NCBI GenBank assembly: GCA_036250195.1
Contig: JAVHZZ010000017.1
Coordinates: 186,001 to 250,000 of the forward strand
Direction of reading: 5' to 3'
Source: Mixophyes australis
Lineage: Eukaryota > Chordata > Amphibia > Anura > Limnodynastidae
DNA length: 64,000 nucleotides
A program made the translations under genes and the position numbers. Shown here in pieces: positions 21,940 to 32,600 of the stretch; positions within the stretch are counted from its first letter, which is position 1; each line of letters starts with the position of its first letter. The notes under the pieces were generated by a model that ran no database searches, had not been told where the DNA came from, and saw nothing but the letters and a program-made list of their open reading frames with translations.

Positions 21940-23640
21940 CACAATCCATGGCCTCCTATGGCCCTATCACACTACTTAATTTGGATATTAAGCTGCTGGC
22001 TAAAATCATGGCCACTTGTTTACAGTCCATTTTCCCATCACTCGGTGATTGAAATATGTATAAGCCATCGCGGCGGTGGCCTCCTCGTCCTTACAATATC
22101 CTTCCAAGAATATACTACTTAGCCTGGACGCCAATAAGGCGTTTGATGCAGTATCCTGGCCCTATATGTATGAGGTACACAAACGTGGGGCATTCAGAGA
22201 GGATTTCACTACTCTGATAGGGCCTGAGTCATTAAGGAACGTATCTCTGTTATTTGTGTGTATCATACGCATTTCCCTTCTGCGCATGCCCAGAACGAGG
22301 ACACTCGGCCGTCAACGAAAGCAAGTCCGCTGCGTATGCCAACGCAAATGACAGTTACGACGGTCTACGGTTCTTTTGAGATTTCATATTCCACATATAT
22401 ATTGTACGCATCCTGCAGTGTCTGGTCTAGTACAGCAGAGTGACCCTACGCCCATAGTCATCACCACACGTATCCTGAGATCCGCTCCTTGCCGACTCCA
22501 GGAGTACGCAGAGATGATTTACGTAACGTTGAGAACAACTGCACGATGCGCTCTGTATGCTGCCTTAATGACTCAGGCCCATAAGCTTTTTCTATTCTTG
22601 CCCAACCACCTCTCTACTAATCAATGGCCTGATTGGAGAGGCGGCACCCATGACGAGGGGTACACGTTAGGGCTGCCCCATGTCACCCTTACTCTTCAAC
22701 CTAGTACTTGATCCTATGCTTGAGACCTACATACTGTATTTCGGGGCATCCGTGTTGTATTTATCAAGCTGTCCGTTTGATAAATCCCTGGCATTATACC
22801 TGATCCTTGCTTTACCTGACGCTACTTGGCTAGAAACATAGCAATTAAATTGGCGCACAATGCTATCCCATATCTAGGTATAGAACTTTCTAAGAACCTT
22901 GGTCTCTTCTATCAACATCATATCTCGAAAGTTGTTGGGAACCTAGTAAAGAGGTTGAAGGCTGAGGTCATCTTTGTCTTTACTTAATGGGTAGAGCAAA
23001 TTTACTTAAGATGAAATCCTCCCCTAGACTTGTAGAGTATTTCAAAACTTCATTTGGGAGGGAAAAAAATCAAGAATTGGGCTATTGAAACTTTAACAAC
23101 CCAGGACTAATGCTGGATTTCATTTGGCCAATATAGAACTCTATAATCAGGCTGCTCAACTTCAGTACCGGAGGGATTTGATACAAGGGTCTGACACCTA
23201 TGCGGATACCTCACCAGAACAAAATTTCCTCCCTGGCCTAAAATTGACTGCTTTCCTACATCTACATGACCACAACGTATCAGCGACAGTTCTTGACAAC
23301 CACCATTTTATGTCCACTAGAAAATTGTGGCACATCATACATACATTGAAACTAAAACCTTACTTATCTATCCATCTTCCTCTATTTGGGAACCCTAGTT
23401 TTTAGAATGGAGAGGCTGCCTAGCTATTCACTATCTAGAATGACGCGGGGGTTAGAACGGTGGGGCAGTTCCTTAATCAATCTAAGAAACCCTTGACTTT
23501 CCAACAAACAGGGAACCTGCACGACGTGATTAGACCGTGCAACCTAGACTTTTACAGACTCACATTATGCAAGTGTAGTGACCAGACCATTTTCTCAACA
23601 GGATTGGGACCCACCCGCTCTACTATGATACATTGAAAAC
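21940..23640 (+). pseudogene. L1-like LINE reverse transcriptase remnant
   Basis: Plus-strand pieces read LLNLDIKLLAKIMAT, LLSLDANKAFDAVSWPYM, then after an inserted MITE RGTR, stop, GCPMSPLLFNLVLDPML, YLGIELSKNLGLFYQH and a degraded C-terminus. These are RT domains 1-5 of L1-type ORF2 (SLDAxKAFDxVxW; GxRQGCPLSPLLF). The catalytic DD box is not legible. The fragment is in the zinc-finger gene's first intron, antisense to it, and is dead. Confidence 0.75.
22220..22580. mobile_element. MITE (GGGCCTGAGTC family) inside the L1 remnant
   Basis: Terminal inverted repeats GGGCCTGAGTCATTAAGGA and its complement TCCTTAATGACTCAGGCCC (one mismatch) bound a 361-bp non-coding insert. The trinucleotide ATA flanks both ends, consistent with a 3-bp target duplication. 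It interrupts the L1 reverse transcriptase, so it is younger than that copy. Confidence 0.85.
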
Positions 23641-23689
23641 GGGATTGGATGGGACGCTTTGTACCTACTAATTTTTTACTTCTTTACAG

Positions 23690-23843
23690 CTCACAGTGTG
23701 TGTGATGGGACCTGTTTTATTCCTTGTTATATATCACTATATAGATTATTATCCTTTCTATAATATTCATCCATTATAAACAGTGCGTGTGCTGGGAACT
23801 GTCTTATTACTATTTATATATCACTATATAGATTATTATCCTT

Positions 23844-23893
<50 letters not shown>

Positions 23894-24060
23894 CACCCAT
23901 TATAAACAGTGTGTGTGCTGGGAGCTGTCACATCCCTCTGCATATATAGTAATTACAACATCCCTCTCCTCTATATAATAATAATAATCTCCCATTATAA
24001 ACAGCATTTTATATGAGCTGTAATGTCTCCCTATACAGACTCCTCTGTATAATAATCCTT
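23690..24060. repeat. Degenerate tandem repeat with (AAT)n
   Basis: Three to four imperfect units containing CATTATAAACAGTG.GTGTGCTGGGA and ATATCACTATATAGATTATT. A pure (AAT)n run lies at 23848-23892. It lies in the first intron of the zinc-finger gene, next to exon 1. Confidence 0.75.
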
Positions 24061-24109
24061 CATATCTCTGCTCTCAGCATAATAATAATATATTGTTAGA
24101 AGATATTAC

Positions 24110-24187
24110 CTCAGCCTTGTACAGGTCCTGGATGTTGTTGTTATATATGAATGAGTTAAAGCTGCTCTCCAGGTTGTAAAATGGCTC
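24110..24187 (-). other. Zinc-finger gene first exon (probably 5' UTR)
   Basis: Ends with the donor GCTGAG|GTAATA on the minus strand. The segment GAGCCATTTTACAACCTGG through ATCCAGGACCTGTACAAGG could be translated (EPFYNLESSFNSFIYNNN, IQDLYKAE), but no in-frame ATG is visible upstream, so I treat it as untranslated or of unknown start. A CTCTTGCAG just upstream could equally be an acceptor. It is co-linear with exons 2-8. Confidence 0.5.
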
Positions 24188-24423
24188 CTGCAAGAGTATG
24201 TGACCACGCCCCCTCTGGAACGTCACTGGTACATAACTGTATCAGCTGTATTATGTCTGGGAGACTAAGGGAAAATGGCCGCCGCTGTTCTACATTAAGG
24301 ACAATGCAGTAATAATGTGTTTTACTCTAGTGATAACATTGCTGCTAGTCAGCTATATGCTACGTTCATTACTAGCTGTTAGAAGCTAAATCCCTTTCAG
24401 ATAATTCTGTGACATCACGAGGT
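24188..24423. promoter_or_regulatory. Probable bidirectional promoter region
   Basis: Lies between the minus-strand first exon and the plus-strand exon at 24424-24504. It contains GGAAAATGGCCGCCGC, whose complement carries the YY1-type GGCCATTTT, and short GC-rich stretches unlike the surrounding AT-rich DNA. It carries no clear TATA box. The promoter role is inferred from position and composition. Confidence 0.4.
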
Positions 24424-24504
24424 CATGTGACTGCTGTAGTCACATGGTACACAGTGCAGGAGCTGCTGCTGGATAACTTCCTGTTCCTGTGTAGTGGAGG
24501 AAAG
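24424..24504 (+). other. Exon-like segment with splice donor, head-to-head with the zinc-finger gene
   Basis: Reads GTCATGTGACTGC and GTCACATGG, two M-box/E-box-like sites, then GTGCAGGAGCTGCTGCTGG, TTCCTGTTCCTGTG and the donor GGAAAG|GTAAGA. It resembles the non-coding first exon of frog zinc-finger genes. No matching downstream zinc-finger exons occur on this strand within the window. It might serve the gene at 36908, 12 kb away, or be a divergent non-coding transcript. Confidence 0.4.
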
Positions 24505-24522
24505 GTAAGAAGTAGTGATGTG

Positions 24523-25323
24523 ATGGGGAGGGGACATGTGTGACTAAAGGTGATGGGCAGAGAGGGGACTTGTGTGACTAAAGGTGCTGGGCAGAGAGGG
24601 GACATGTGTGACTAAAGGTGCTGGGCAGAGAGGGGACATGTGTGACTAAAGGTGCTGGGCAGAGAGGGGACATGTGTGACTAAAGGTGCTGGGCAGAGAG
24701 GGGACATGTGTGACTAAAGGTGCTGGGCAGAGAGGGGACATGTGTGACTATAGGTGCTGGGCAGAGAGGGGACATGTGTGACTAAAGGTGCTGGGCAGAG
24801 AGGGGACATGTGTGACTATAGGTGCTGGGCAGAGAGGGGGCATGTGTGACTATAGGTGCTGGGCAGAGAGGGGGCATGTGTGACTAAAGGTGCTGGGCAG
24901 AGAGGGGGCATGTGTGACTAAAGGTGCTGGGCAGAGAGGGGGACATGTGTGACTATAGGTGCTGGGCAGAGAGGGGGCATGTGTGACTAAAGGTGCTGGG
25001 CAGAGAGGGGGCATGTGTGACTAAAGGTGCTGGGCAGAGAGGGGACATGTGTGACTAAAGGTGCTGGGCAGAGAGGGGGCATGTGTGACTAAAGGTGCTG
25101 GGCAGAGAGGGGACATGTGTGACTAAAGGTGCTGGGCAGAGAGGGGGCATGTGTGACTAAAGGTGCTGGGCAGAGAGGGGACATGTGTGACTAAAGGTGC
25201 TGGGCAGAGAGGGGACATGTGTGACTAAAGGTGCTGGGCAGAGAGGGGACATGTGTGACTAAAGGTGCTGGGCAGAGGGGGGACATGTGTGACTAAAGCA
25301 TGTGGGCAGAGGGGGCATGTGAA
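24523..25323. repeat. 34-bp minisatellite, about 23 copies
   Basis: Unit GTGTGACTAAAGGTGCTGGG plus CAGAGAGGGGACAT, G-rich on the plus strand. Copies vary at few positions (AAAGG/TATAGG, GGGGAC/GGGGGC). The array begins 18 bases after the splice donor at 24504 and would therefore lie in a first intron. Confidence 0.95.
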
Positions 25324-26259
25324 GGAGAAGTCTCTTCCCCACACGGCCCCTCCTCAAACAACAATAACCTGACAACACTTGCTAACTTTTCTCAGATATT
25401 CCCCATGACACGGATTACATGATCTTTTCCCTGACAGGCCTCCTGCCCACAATCGTGTCTCACTGCTGCCCACCAGCTTTTACCTCACAGGCCCCGCTGC
25501 CTCAATCCTGACACCTCTCTTACTTCAAAATGAAAGAGGCGCCTTTTATTTGAAAGAGGAGTAGATCCTTAGCAGTGAATGAGATAATAATACAGAGATC
25601 ATTGTTGCCATAGATGTTGGGGTTTTCTTTTTTTAACTGTATCTAGTCAGAGTTTAGTTAGATGATATTATCATTACAGGCCATTAATATAATTGCTTTT
25701 GTCACAAACTGTACATAAGACACCTCAATTATCTCACAAAAATAACAATACATCCAGATTTCAATGCACTGTTTTTAGGTGGCGTACTTCAGCCTTCTCA
25801 CTTATCCATAACTTTAAGTTTTGGTATACTTCAGGCATTAATTGGGGATACCAGGAACCACTGTAGTATATTGTAGGGAACAGGCGAAAGGGCCATTTAA
25901 GACATCCTAGAAGTTCACCGACACTCCTCCTGCTCTATACTCTTCTCTCCTGTTAGGCCTTCAGTTTAGATTAAGTGCCCCCCCCCCCCCCCCCCCCTTC
26001 ACAATGCTGGGTAACTCTGCGGGACCTAGGTATAGACGCTACAGATGTTCCCAGGTAGTGATTGCAGGAATGGCCGTCACTGCTTCACAGTGCTCTGTAG
26101 TGCACAGTGCTGGAAGATAGGTTTAGCAAGTTGGAATGGCTACTTGTTAGTGTTGGGGCAGCTTCATGTTTCCTTAAGGGGCCTGGGTCAGGTGGGGGTT
26201 ACTGGGTATATATAAGCCCCCACTGGGCACTGGATGTGTGGACGGTGAGTCCTTTTGTA
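25324..26259. other. Non-coding interval with poly-C run
   Basis: No gene recognised. A run of about 20 C lies at 25977-25997. Confidence 0.5.
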
Positions 26260-26720
26260 CAGCTACAAATGCATTTTTTCTTGTACTACAAAGCAATTTT
26301 TGTTACATACCATCCAGACTGCTGCAACCTCCATCTTGCTGTAATGATATCTTGGTACCCTACAGTCCATTCAAATAGTCGCTGCAGGAATAACCTCCCT
26401 ACTCTCCATCATTAATTACTGTTCTGCTACTGAAATCATCTTGTTTTCCATTTTAATTATCTTTTCATTGCAAAAGTATTTAGAGCTGTCCAATCCATTT
26501 CCACCTGTTATATCTATTATCACAATCTGTACGTACCCACCCTCTGTTCACGTTGGCGCTTTATTTTTCCTAGGTTACCTCTGCTCTCAGGACTGCGACC
26601 CTTCTTGAATGCTGCCCCTGAAAATCTTCACAGAATGTCTGTCTGTCATGTATGGTCTCTAACTGCAGGACCCTGCTGAAAGCTCATCTGTTTACCGGAC
26701 AGTTCACATAGTGCTTGTGA
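26260..26720 (+). mobile_element. Degraded L2/CR1-like LINE fragment
   Basis: The plus strand carries GACTGCTGCAACCTCCATCTTGC-type and CCCTACAGTCCATTCAAAT-type words and ends with CTGCTGAAAGCTCATCTGTTT, which encodes LLKAHLF, the tail motif of L2/CR1 ORF2. Frames are heavily broken. Confidence 0.4.
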
Positions 26721-27343
26721 CTTACTTCTCCCAGAGCTGCGCTCCAGGGGGTAAAGGGACACGTTCTGGAGCGGACTGTTATGTGTTTTCTTCTTTAAAG
26801 TATCCATTCATCAAGCAATATTAACGAAGAAGAACACAAGAAACAGTTTAATTATTTTATTTCTACTCCTGAACTTCATGTTATTATCCCACCTGATGAA
26901 TTTAACGCGAAGAGTGATAGTTGTGTTGTCACTTGTTATGATGAGGACCAGCAAGTGGAATATATAACCTGATATTGTAAATGGACGTTATCAGACATTT
27001 GTGTGCGCTGTTACATACTACAGACAGCTGAACTTTGTAATATATATTTGAATATTTTGTAACCAATACATAATGTGATGTAAACAACATACTGAAAGCA
27101 GATTTTTTTTTTTTGTATATTTGAGAGTGAAGGGTTGTTATAAAGAAGTTATTTCTTTCACCATTAATATTACAGCATCTTTATTATTTTGCCTGCTATA
27201 CTTTCTCCAAAACATCTCAATCTTTAGTATATCAAGTCTGTATTTTACCTGTAATTTCTATGCCAACCAAGGTTCCCCCCCAGCAGTGGAGGACCCAGGA
27301 GGGGGTGAGTGATCCAGGGGCTGGCGGGACCACCACACTCATT
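26721..27343. other. Non-coding interval
   Basis: AT-rich, no gene recognised. A short exon-like match cannot be supported. Confidence 0.5.
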
Positions 27344-27562
27344 GGGGTATATTTACTAAACTGTGGGTTTGAAAAGGTGGAGATGTTTGAAAGTAACACG
27401 GCCTGTGCACTATTACTGTTACTACGGTAATACTGCGCATTATTACCGCTAGTGCGGTAAGTTTTAACGCTGTTTGTTTTGCTCAGGGAGCCGCGAGCAG
27501 AAGTCCAGGTAAAAATTACTGTTATCAACGGTGATAGTGCAGAAGCCGATTGAATTCCCCCC
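27344..27562. mobile_element. Composite of two MITE ends
   Basis: The left part (GGGGTATATTTACTAAACTG, GGTTTGAAAAGGTGGAGATG) is the terminal arm of a common amphibian MITE. The right part (TGCACTATTACTGTTACTAC to ATTGAATTCCCCCC) matches the right half of the MITE at 43090-43318. The two lack their partner arms, so this is a fusion. Confidence 0.65.
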
Positions 27563-27590
27563 TAGGATGATCTTGTTGTTAGATGTGTAC

Positions 27591-28142
27591 ACATTCATAT
27601 GAATTGTTAACGAGTAACCACAAGAGAAATTAGCTCTTAAAAGTTTGTCCTCGTATGTACATTTTATCAAAATAAAAAATAAATGGCTTAACTAATGTTA
27701 TTATTTTGTTAGGGTGACTTGGAACCAAATTCAAGACACGCTGCCCACATTATACTATCATGTTACTTTGTACTGATACTACCTCAGTGATATAAGACAG
27801 TAGTAGTAGACTTACAAGATTTCAATCTTGAATCAATATAAGCCAATATGTATACATGGATATCCTCCTGGAATCTTGTCCTCTTACTGGATCTCCTTAT
27901 GATAGGTGCTCAAAAGACAAGTGAGAACTGATAGTGCATTATCTCACGTAGCCAAAGTTTTATTGCACCAAAGAAGCATAAAAGCAATGTAAAATACAAA
28001 TATTGGCTTATATTGATTCAAGATTGAAATCTTGTAAGTGTATATCCAATAGGAGATTGAGAACACCCATCACGTGGTGTTTTTCTCGTAATTATCAACC
28101 CCCACTGGATCATTGGGATATTTAGTGGTTTTCGGTGTAACC
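27591..28142. repeat. Repeat shared with 63449-64000
   Basis: Near-identical, same orientation, to the right-hand end of the window. It starts at ACATTCATATGAATTG and runs at least to the window limit of the other copy. The interior holds an inverted repeat of about 40 bases (27810-27852 against 27999-28039, CTTACAAGATTTCAATCTTG). It has no coding domain and is probably a transposable element of unknown class. Confidence 0.85.
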
Positions 28143-28386
28143 ACATATTATATGTTACGCTATGATACGAATTTTTTCTTTTCACTTTTTTTATGTGACC
28201 ATAATCGTGGTGAATGCCAGAAATCTGAAAGTTACTTTGATCACTGCAAACTTCTGGAATTTTTGGAAGACATACATCAAGATGGAAAGAATATATATAT
28301 ATATATTATTTCACAGTTGACTCTTTAAAACTGTTAGCGCCAACTCTGTCACCATTGGTTATTTTTACAGTTTTTTATTTTAGCAC

Positions 28387-28389
<3 letters not shown>

Positions 28390-28440
<51 letters not shown>
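28390..28440. repeat. (TG)n microsatellite
   Basis: About 25 uninterrupted TG units. Confidence 0.97.
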
Positions 28441-28442
<2 letters not shown>

Positions 28443-29021
28443 CAGAGGGTGCTTTCAGTTGGCCTGCGCAGATATACCAATCTTTTTATTGTATTATAAT
28501 CAACAATTGTCTGAGACGCAAGAGGAACCAAGTATGACAGCCAGCATCCTGCTGCACAGCGGATCACTAAAGCCATGACAGCTATGTTATCACTGGATGT
28601 GAGTCCAATTTCCCTATCAATGCATCAGGTTATAACCGATTAGTTTAGATCATGTGTCCACGTTACCAAATTCCATCACAATCCCATTTCTTCTTAACAG
28701 CAATTGCTGTACTGTGAGGTTAAACAAAAAGCCATTCAGTCCCTAGAAAATGCCATTGTACCGACTGTCCACTTAGCTACAGATATGTGACAAGCGGTAC
28801 TGGTCAAACAAAAGACTATATAGCCGTGACAGCCCACTGGGTTGGTGTATCGCCCTCAAGTGCAGCAGCGCCTGTAGCATCATCATCCTCATTCTTCCGG
28901 CATAATACACAGTGTCGGGTCATTCACCGCACCCTGCCATATAGCCGCTCACTAGGACAGATGTGATGCTGCCCCTCACACACAATTACCTTCACAGACA
29001 AACATATAGATTGTAAAAGCA

Positions 29022-29026
29022 ATATA

Positions 29027-29081
<55 letters not shown>
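29022..29081. repeat. (TA)n microsatellite
   Basis: About 30 TA units with one break. Confidence 0.97.
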
Positions 29082-29084
<3 letters not shown>

Positions 29085-29645
29085 TATATGCATTTTGTTT
29101 GTGGGGGGAGGGGGGGTGCTGCTCACAATCAAACAGTTCCCTATTTTTCCCCACTAAATATTTCAGATGTCGCTGATACTGCCCCTGGCACTACTGTCAT
29201 CAGATTTAAACATCTTTGATTTTAAAAGCAAGAAAGAATAGTTTTTGTTAACTCTTAAATAGTTTATTAATATACCCACCTGCTATCACTTCTAAATGGC
29301 AGCTGAGAACAGGAAGGACGGCTATACATTGAAGATATCGATCCAATACTCACGAGATCTGACATTTTACATGAACTGACATTTTGCTTCATTTTCAGAT
29401 CGGAATTTGGAGCAGACACTGAGTCATGTCTCAATTCGACTCTGTACCCTAAAATTCCTGTCTATCTAATTCTATCTCCGTACTGCTCATCTCTAGTGAA
29501 ACATAAAAAAAACAAAATGTGGGGGAAAAGTAACAATTTTTCTTATTTCACACACAACAATGGGAAATACCCCACTAAGTAGTCTTATGCCAATATATAT
29601 AGATAGTTTTTTTATAACATAACCATTCAGGTCATGGCTTCACCT

Positions 29646-32600
29646 CCCCATGATTCACACAGTTCATCCATGTAACACATATGTACATAACTAAGACATA
29701 GGGCTGTCATACATATGGCCATTTACAGATACACGACTCTCAACCAATGGCTGATCAGGGATTACTGTGCACTGAGCTACCTGGGTTGGTGATGTCACAG
29801 AATTCTCTTCAATCTGATTGGTTGGAAACACCTGTTTACACTTGAATCTCAAACAGAGCGTCAGTTATCTCCACAGGTAATGTAACAAGACTGGGACGGG
29901 GATTATATTATAAATGGGATATATTCAAGGGGTGAGAATAATTTACAGTCTGTGTATTCCTGGTTTACCCATCTCTAAGCCCTGTGTTAATGGCTTTAGC
30001 CTGGTAACAATATTTGCAGTACAGTATAAGTATGAAAAGAATGTGGACCTGATTTTAAACCCAAATACATGTAAAAATCCAATTAAAAAGTAATGTGGAA
30101 AATAGATACTTGAGTAATGTCAAATACTTTACATGAAGCATATCTTCATGTAGCTACTTCTGCCATTGATTTAATTTCCTATGACAGTAATTAACAAGCT
30201 TAGTGGGAAACAGTCACTATAATATTTTTACAAGAACTATATTTAATGCTGCAGTTTACATTAGAACGATACACATGAGAACGTTTGATTTTGGCACACT
30301 GGGTAAGCACTTGCCAAGGTGATTATTTTAGTCTGGTGTAAGGTCCTAATGCAGGTTACCCATAGACTGGTCATTAGGATACCTCCTACCTGCCATCAGA
30401 GACGTTAAGAGGTACAGAATTCAAGATAACTGGGGGAGATTACTTTGTGGTTTGCCTATGAGTAGTGACTAACGAGATTGTGTCTGACCTAACAGATTGG
30501 CAGATTCACAAGTAATTCCCCATGATTCACACAGTTCATCCATGTTACACATATGTACATAACTAAGACATAGGGCTGTCATACATATGGCCATTTACAG
30601 ATACACGACTCTCAACCAATGGCTGATCAGGGATTACTGTGCACTGAGCTACCTGGGTTGGTGATGTCACAGAATTCTCTTCAATCTGATTGGTTGGAAA
30701 CAGCTGTTTACACTTGAATCTCAAACAGAGCGTCAGTTATCTCCACAGGTAATGTAACAAGACTGGGACGGGGATTATATTATAAATGGGATATATTCAG
30801 GGGGTGAGAATAATTTACAGTCTGTGTATTCCTGGTTTACCCATCTCTAAGCCCTGTGTTAATGGCTTTAGCCTGGTAACAATATTTGCAGTACAGTATA
30901 AGTATGAAAAGAATGTGGACCTGATTTTAAACCCAAATACATGTAAAAATCCAATTAAAAAGTAATGTGGAAAATAGATACTTGAGTAATGTCAAATACT
31001 TTACATGAAGCATATCTTCATGTAGCTACTTCTGCCATTGATTTAATTTCCTATGACAGTAATTAACAAGCTTAGTGGGAAACAGTCACTATAATATTTT
31101 TACAAGAACTATATTTAATGCTGCAGTTTACATTAGAACGATACACATGAGAACGTTTGATTTTGGCACACTGGGTAAGCACTTGCCAAGGTGATTATTT
31201 TAGTCTGGTGTAAGGTCCTAATGCAGGTTACCCATAGACTGGTCATTAGGATACCTCCTACCTGCCATCAGAGACGTTAAGAGGTACAGAATTCAAGATA
31301 ACTGGGGGAGATTACTTTGTGGTTTGCCTATGAGTAGTGACTAACGAGATTGTGTCTGACCTAACAGATTGGCAGATTCACAAGTAATTCCCCATGATTC
31401 ACCCAGTTCATCCATGTTACACATATGTACATAACTAAGACATAGGGCTGTCATACATATGGCCATTTACAGTTACACGGCTCTCAACCAATGGCTGATC
31501 AGGGATTACTGGGCACTGAGCTACCTGGGTTGGTGATGTCACAGAATTCTCTTCAATCTGATTGGTTGGAAACAGCTGTTTACACTTGAATTTCAAACAG
31601 AGCGTCTGTCATCTCCACAGGTAATGTAACAAGACTGGGACGGGGATTATATTATAAATGGGATATATTCAGGGGGTGAGAATAATTTACAGTCTGTGTA
31701 TTCCTGGTTTACCCATCTCTAAGCCCTGTGTTAATGGCTTTAGCCTGGTAACAATATTTGCAGTACAGTATAAGTATGAAAAGAATGTGGACCTGATTTT
31801 AAACCCAAATACATGTAAAAATCCAATTAAAAAGTAATGTGGAAAATAGATACTTGAGTAATGTCAAATACTTTACATGAAGCATATCTTCATGTAGCTA
31901 CTTCTGCCATTGATTTAATTTCCTATGACAGTAATTAACAAGCTTAGTGGGAAACAGTCACTATAATATTTTTACAAGAACTATATTTAATGCTGCAGTT
32001 TACATTAGAACGATACACATGAGAACGTTTGATTTTGGCACACTGGGTAAGCACTTGCCAAGGTGATTATTTTAGTCTGGTGTAAAGTCCTAATGCAGGT
32101 TACCCATAGACTGGTCATTAGGATACCTCCTACCTGCCATCAGAGACGTTAAGAGGTACAGAATTCAAGATAACTGGGGGAGATTACTTTGTGGTTTGCC
32201 TATGAGTAGTGACTAACGAGATTGTGTCTGACCTAACAGATTGGCAGATTCACAAGTAATTCCCCATGATTCACACAGTTCATCCATGTTACACATATGT
32301 ACATAACTAAGACATAGGGCTGTCATACATATGGCCATTTACAGATACACGACTCTCAACCAATGGCTGATCAGGGATTACTGTGCACTGAGCTACCTGG
32401 GTTGGTGATGTCACAGAATTCTCTTCAATCTGATTGGTTGGAAACAGCTGTTTACACTTGAATCTCAAACAGAGCGTCAGTTATCTCCACAGGTAATGTA
32501 ACAAGACTGGGACGGGGATTATATTATAAATGGGATATATTCAGGGGGTGAGAATAATTTACAGTCTGTGTATTCCTGGTTTACCCATCTCTAAGCCCTG

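Larger units (their letters stand above)
28143..29645. other. Non-coding interval
   Basis: Contains a (TG)n run at 28390-28440 and a (TA)n run at 29022-29081. Open stretches here are only translations of these repeats. No gene is seen. Confidence 0.6.

Noticed and set aside
24110..24187. Coding interpretation of the zinc-finger gene first exon
   Set aside because: The open frame has no in-frame ATG upstream and the usual N-terminal exon of the family was not found, so coding status is left open.
28349..29154. Open frames made of poly-Thr/His, Cys/Val or Ile/Tyr
   Set aside because: These are translations of the (TG)n and (TA)n microsatellites.
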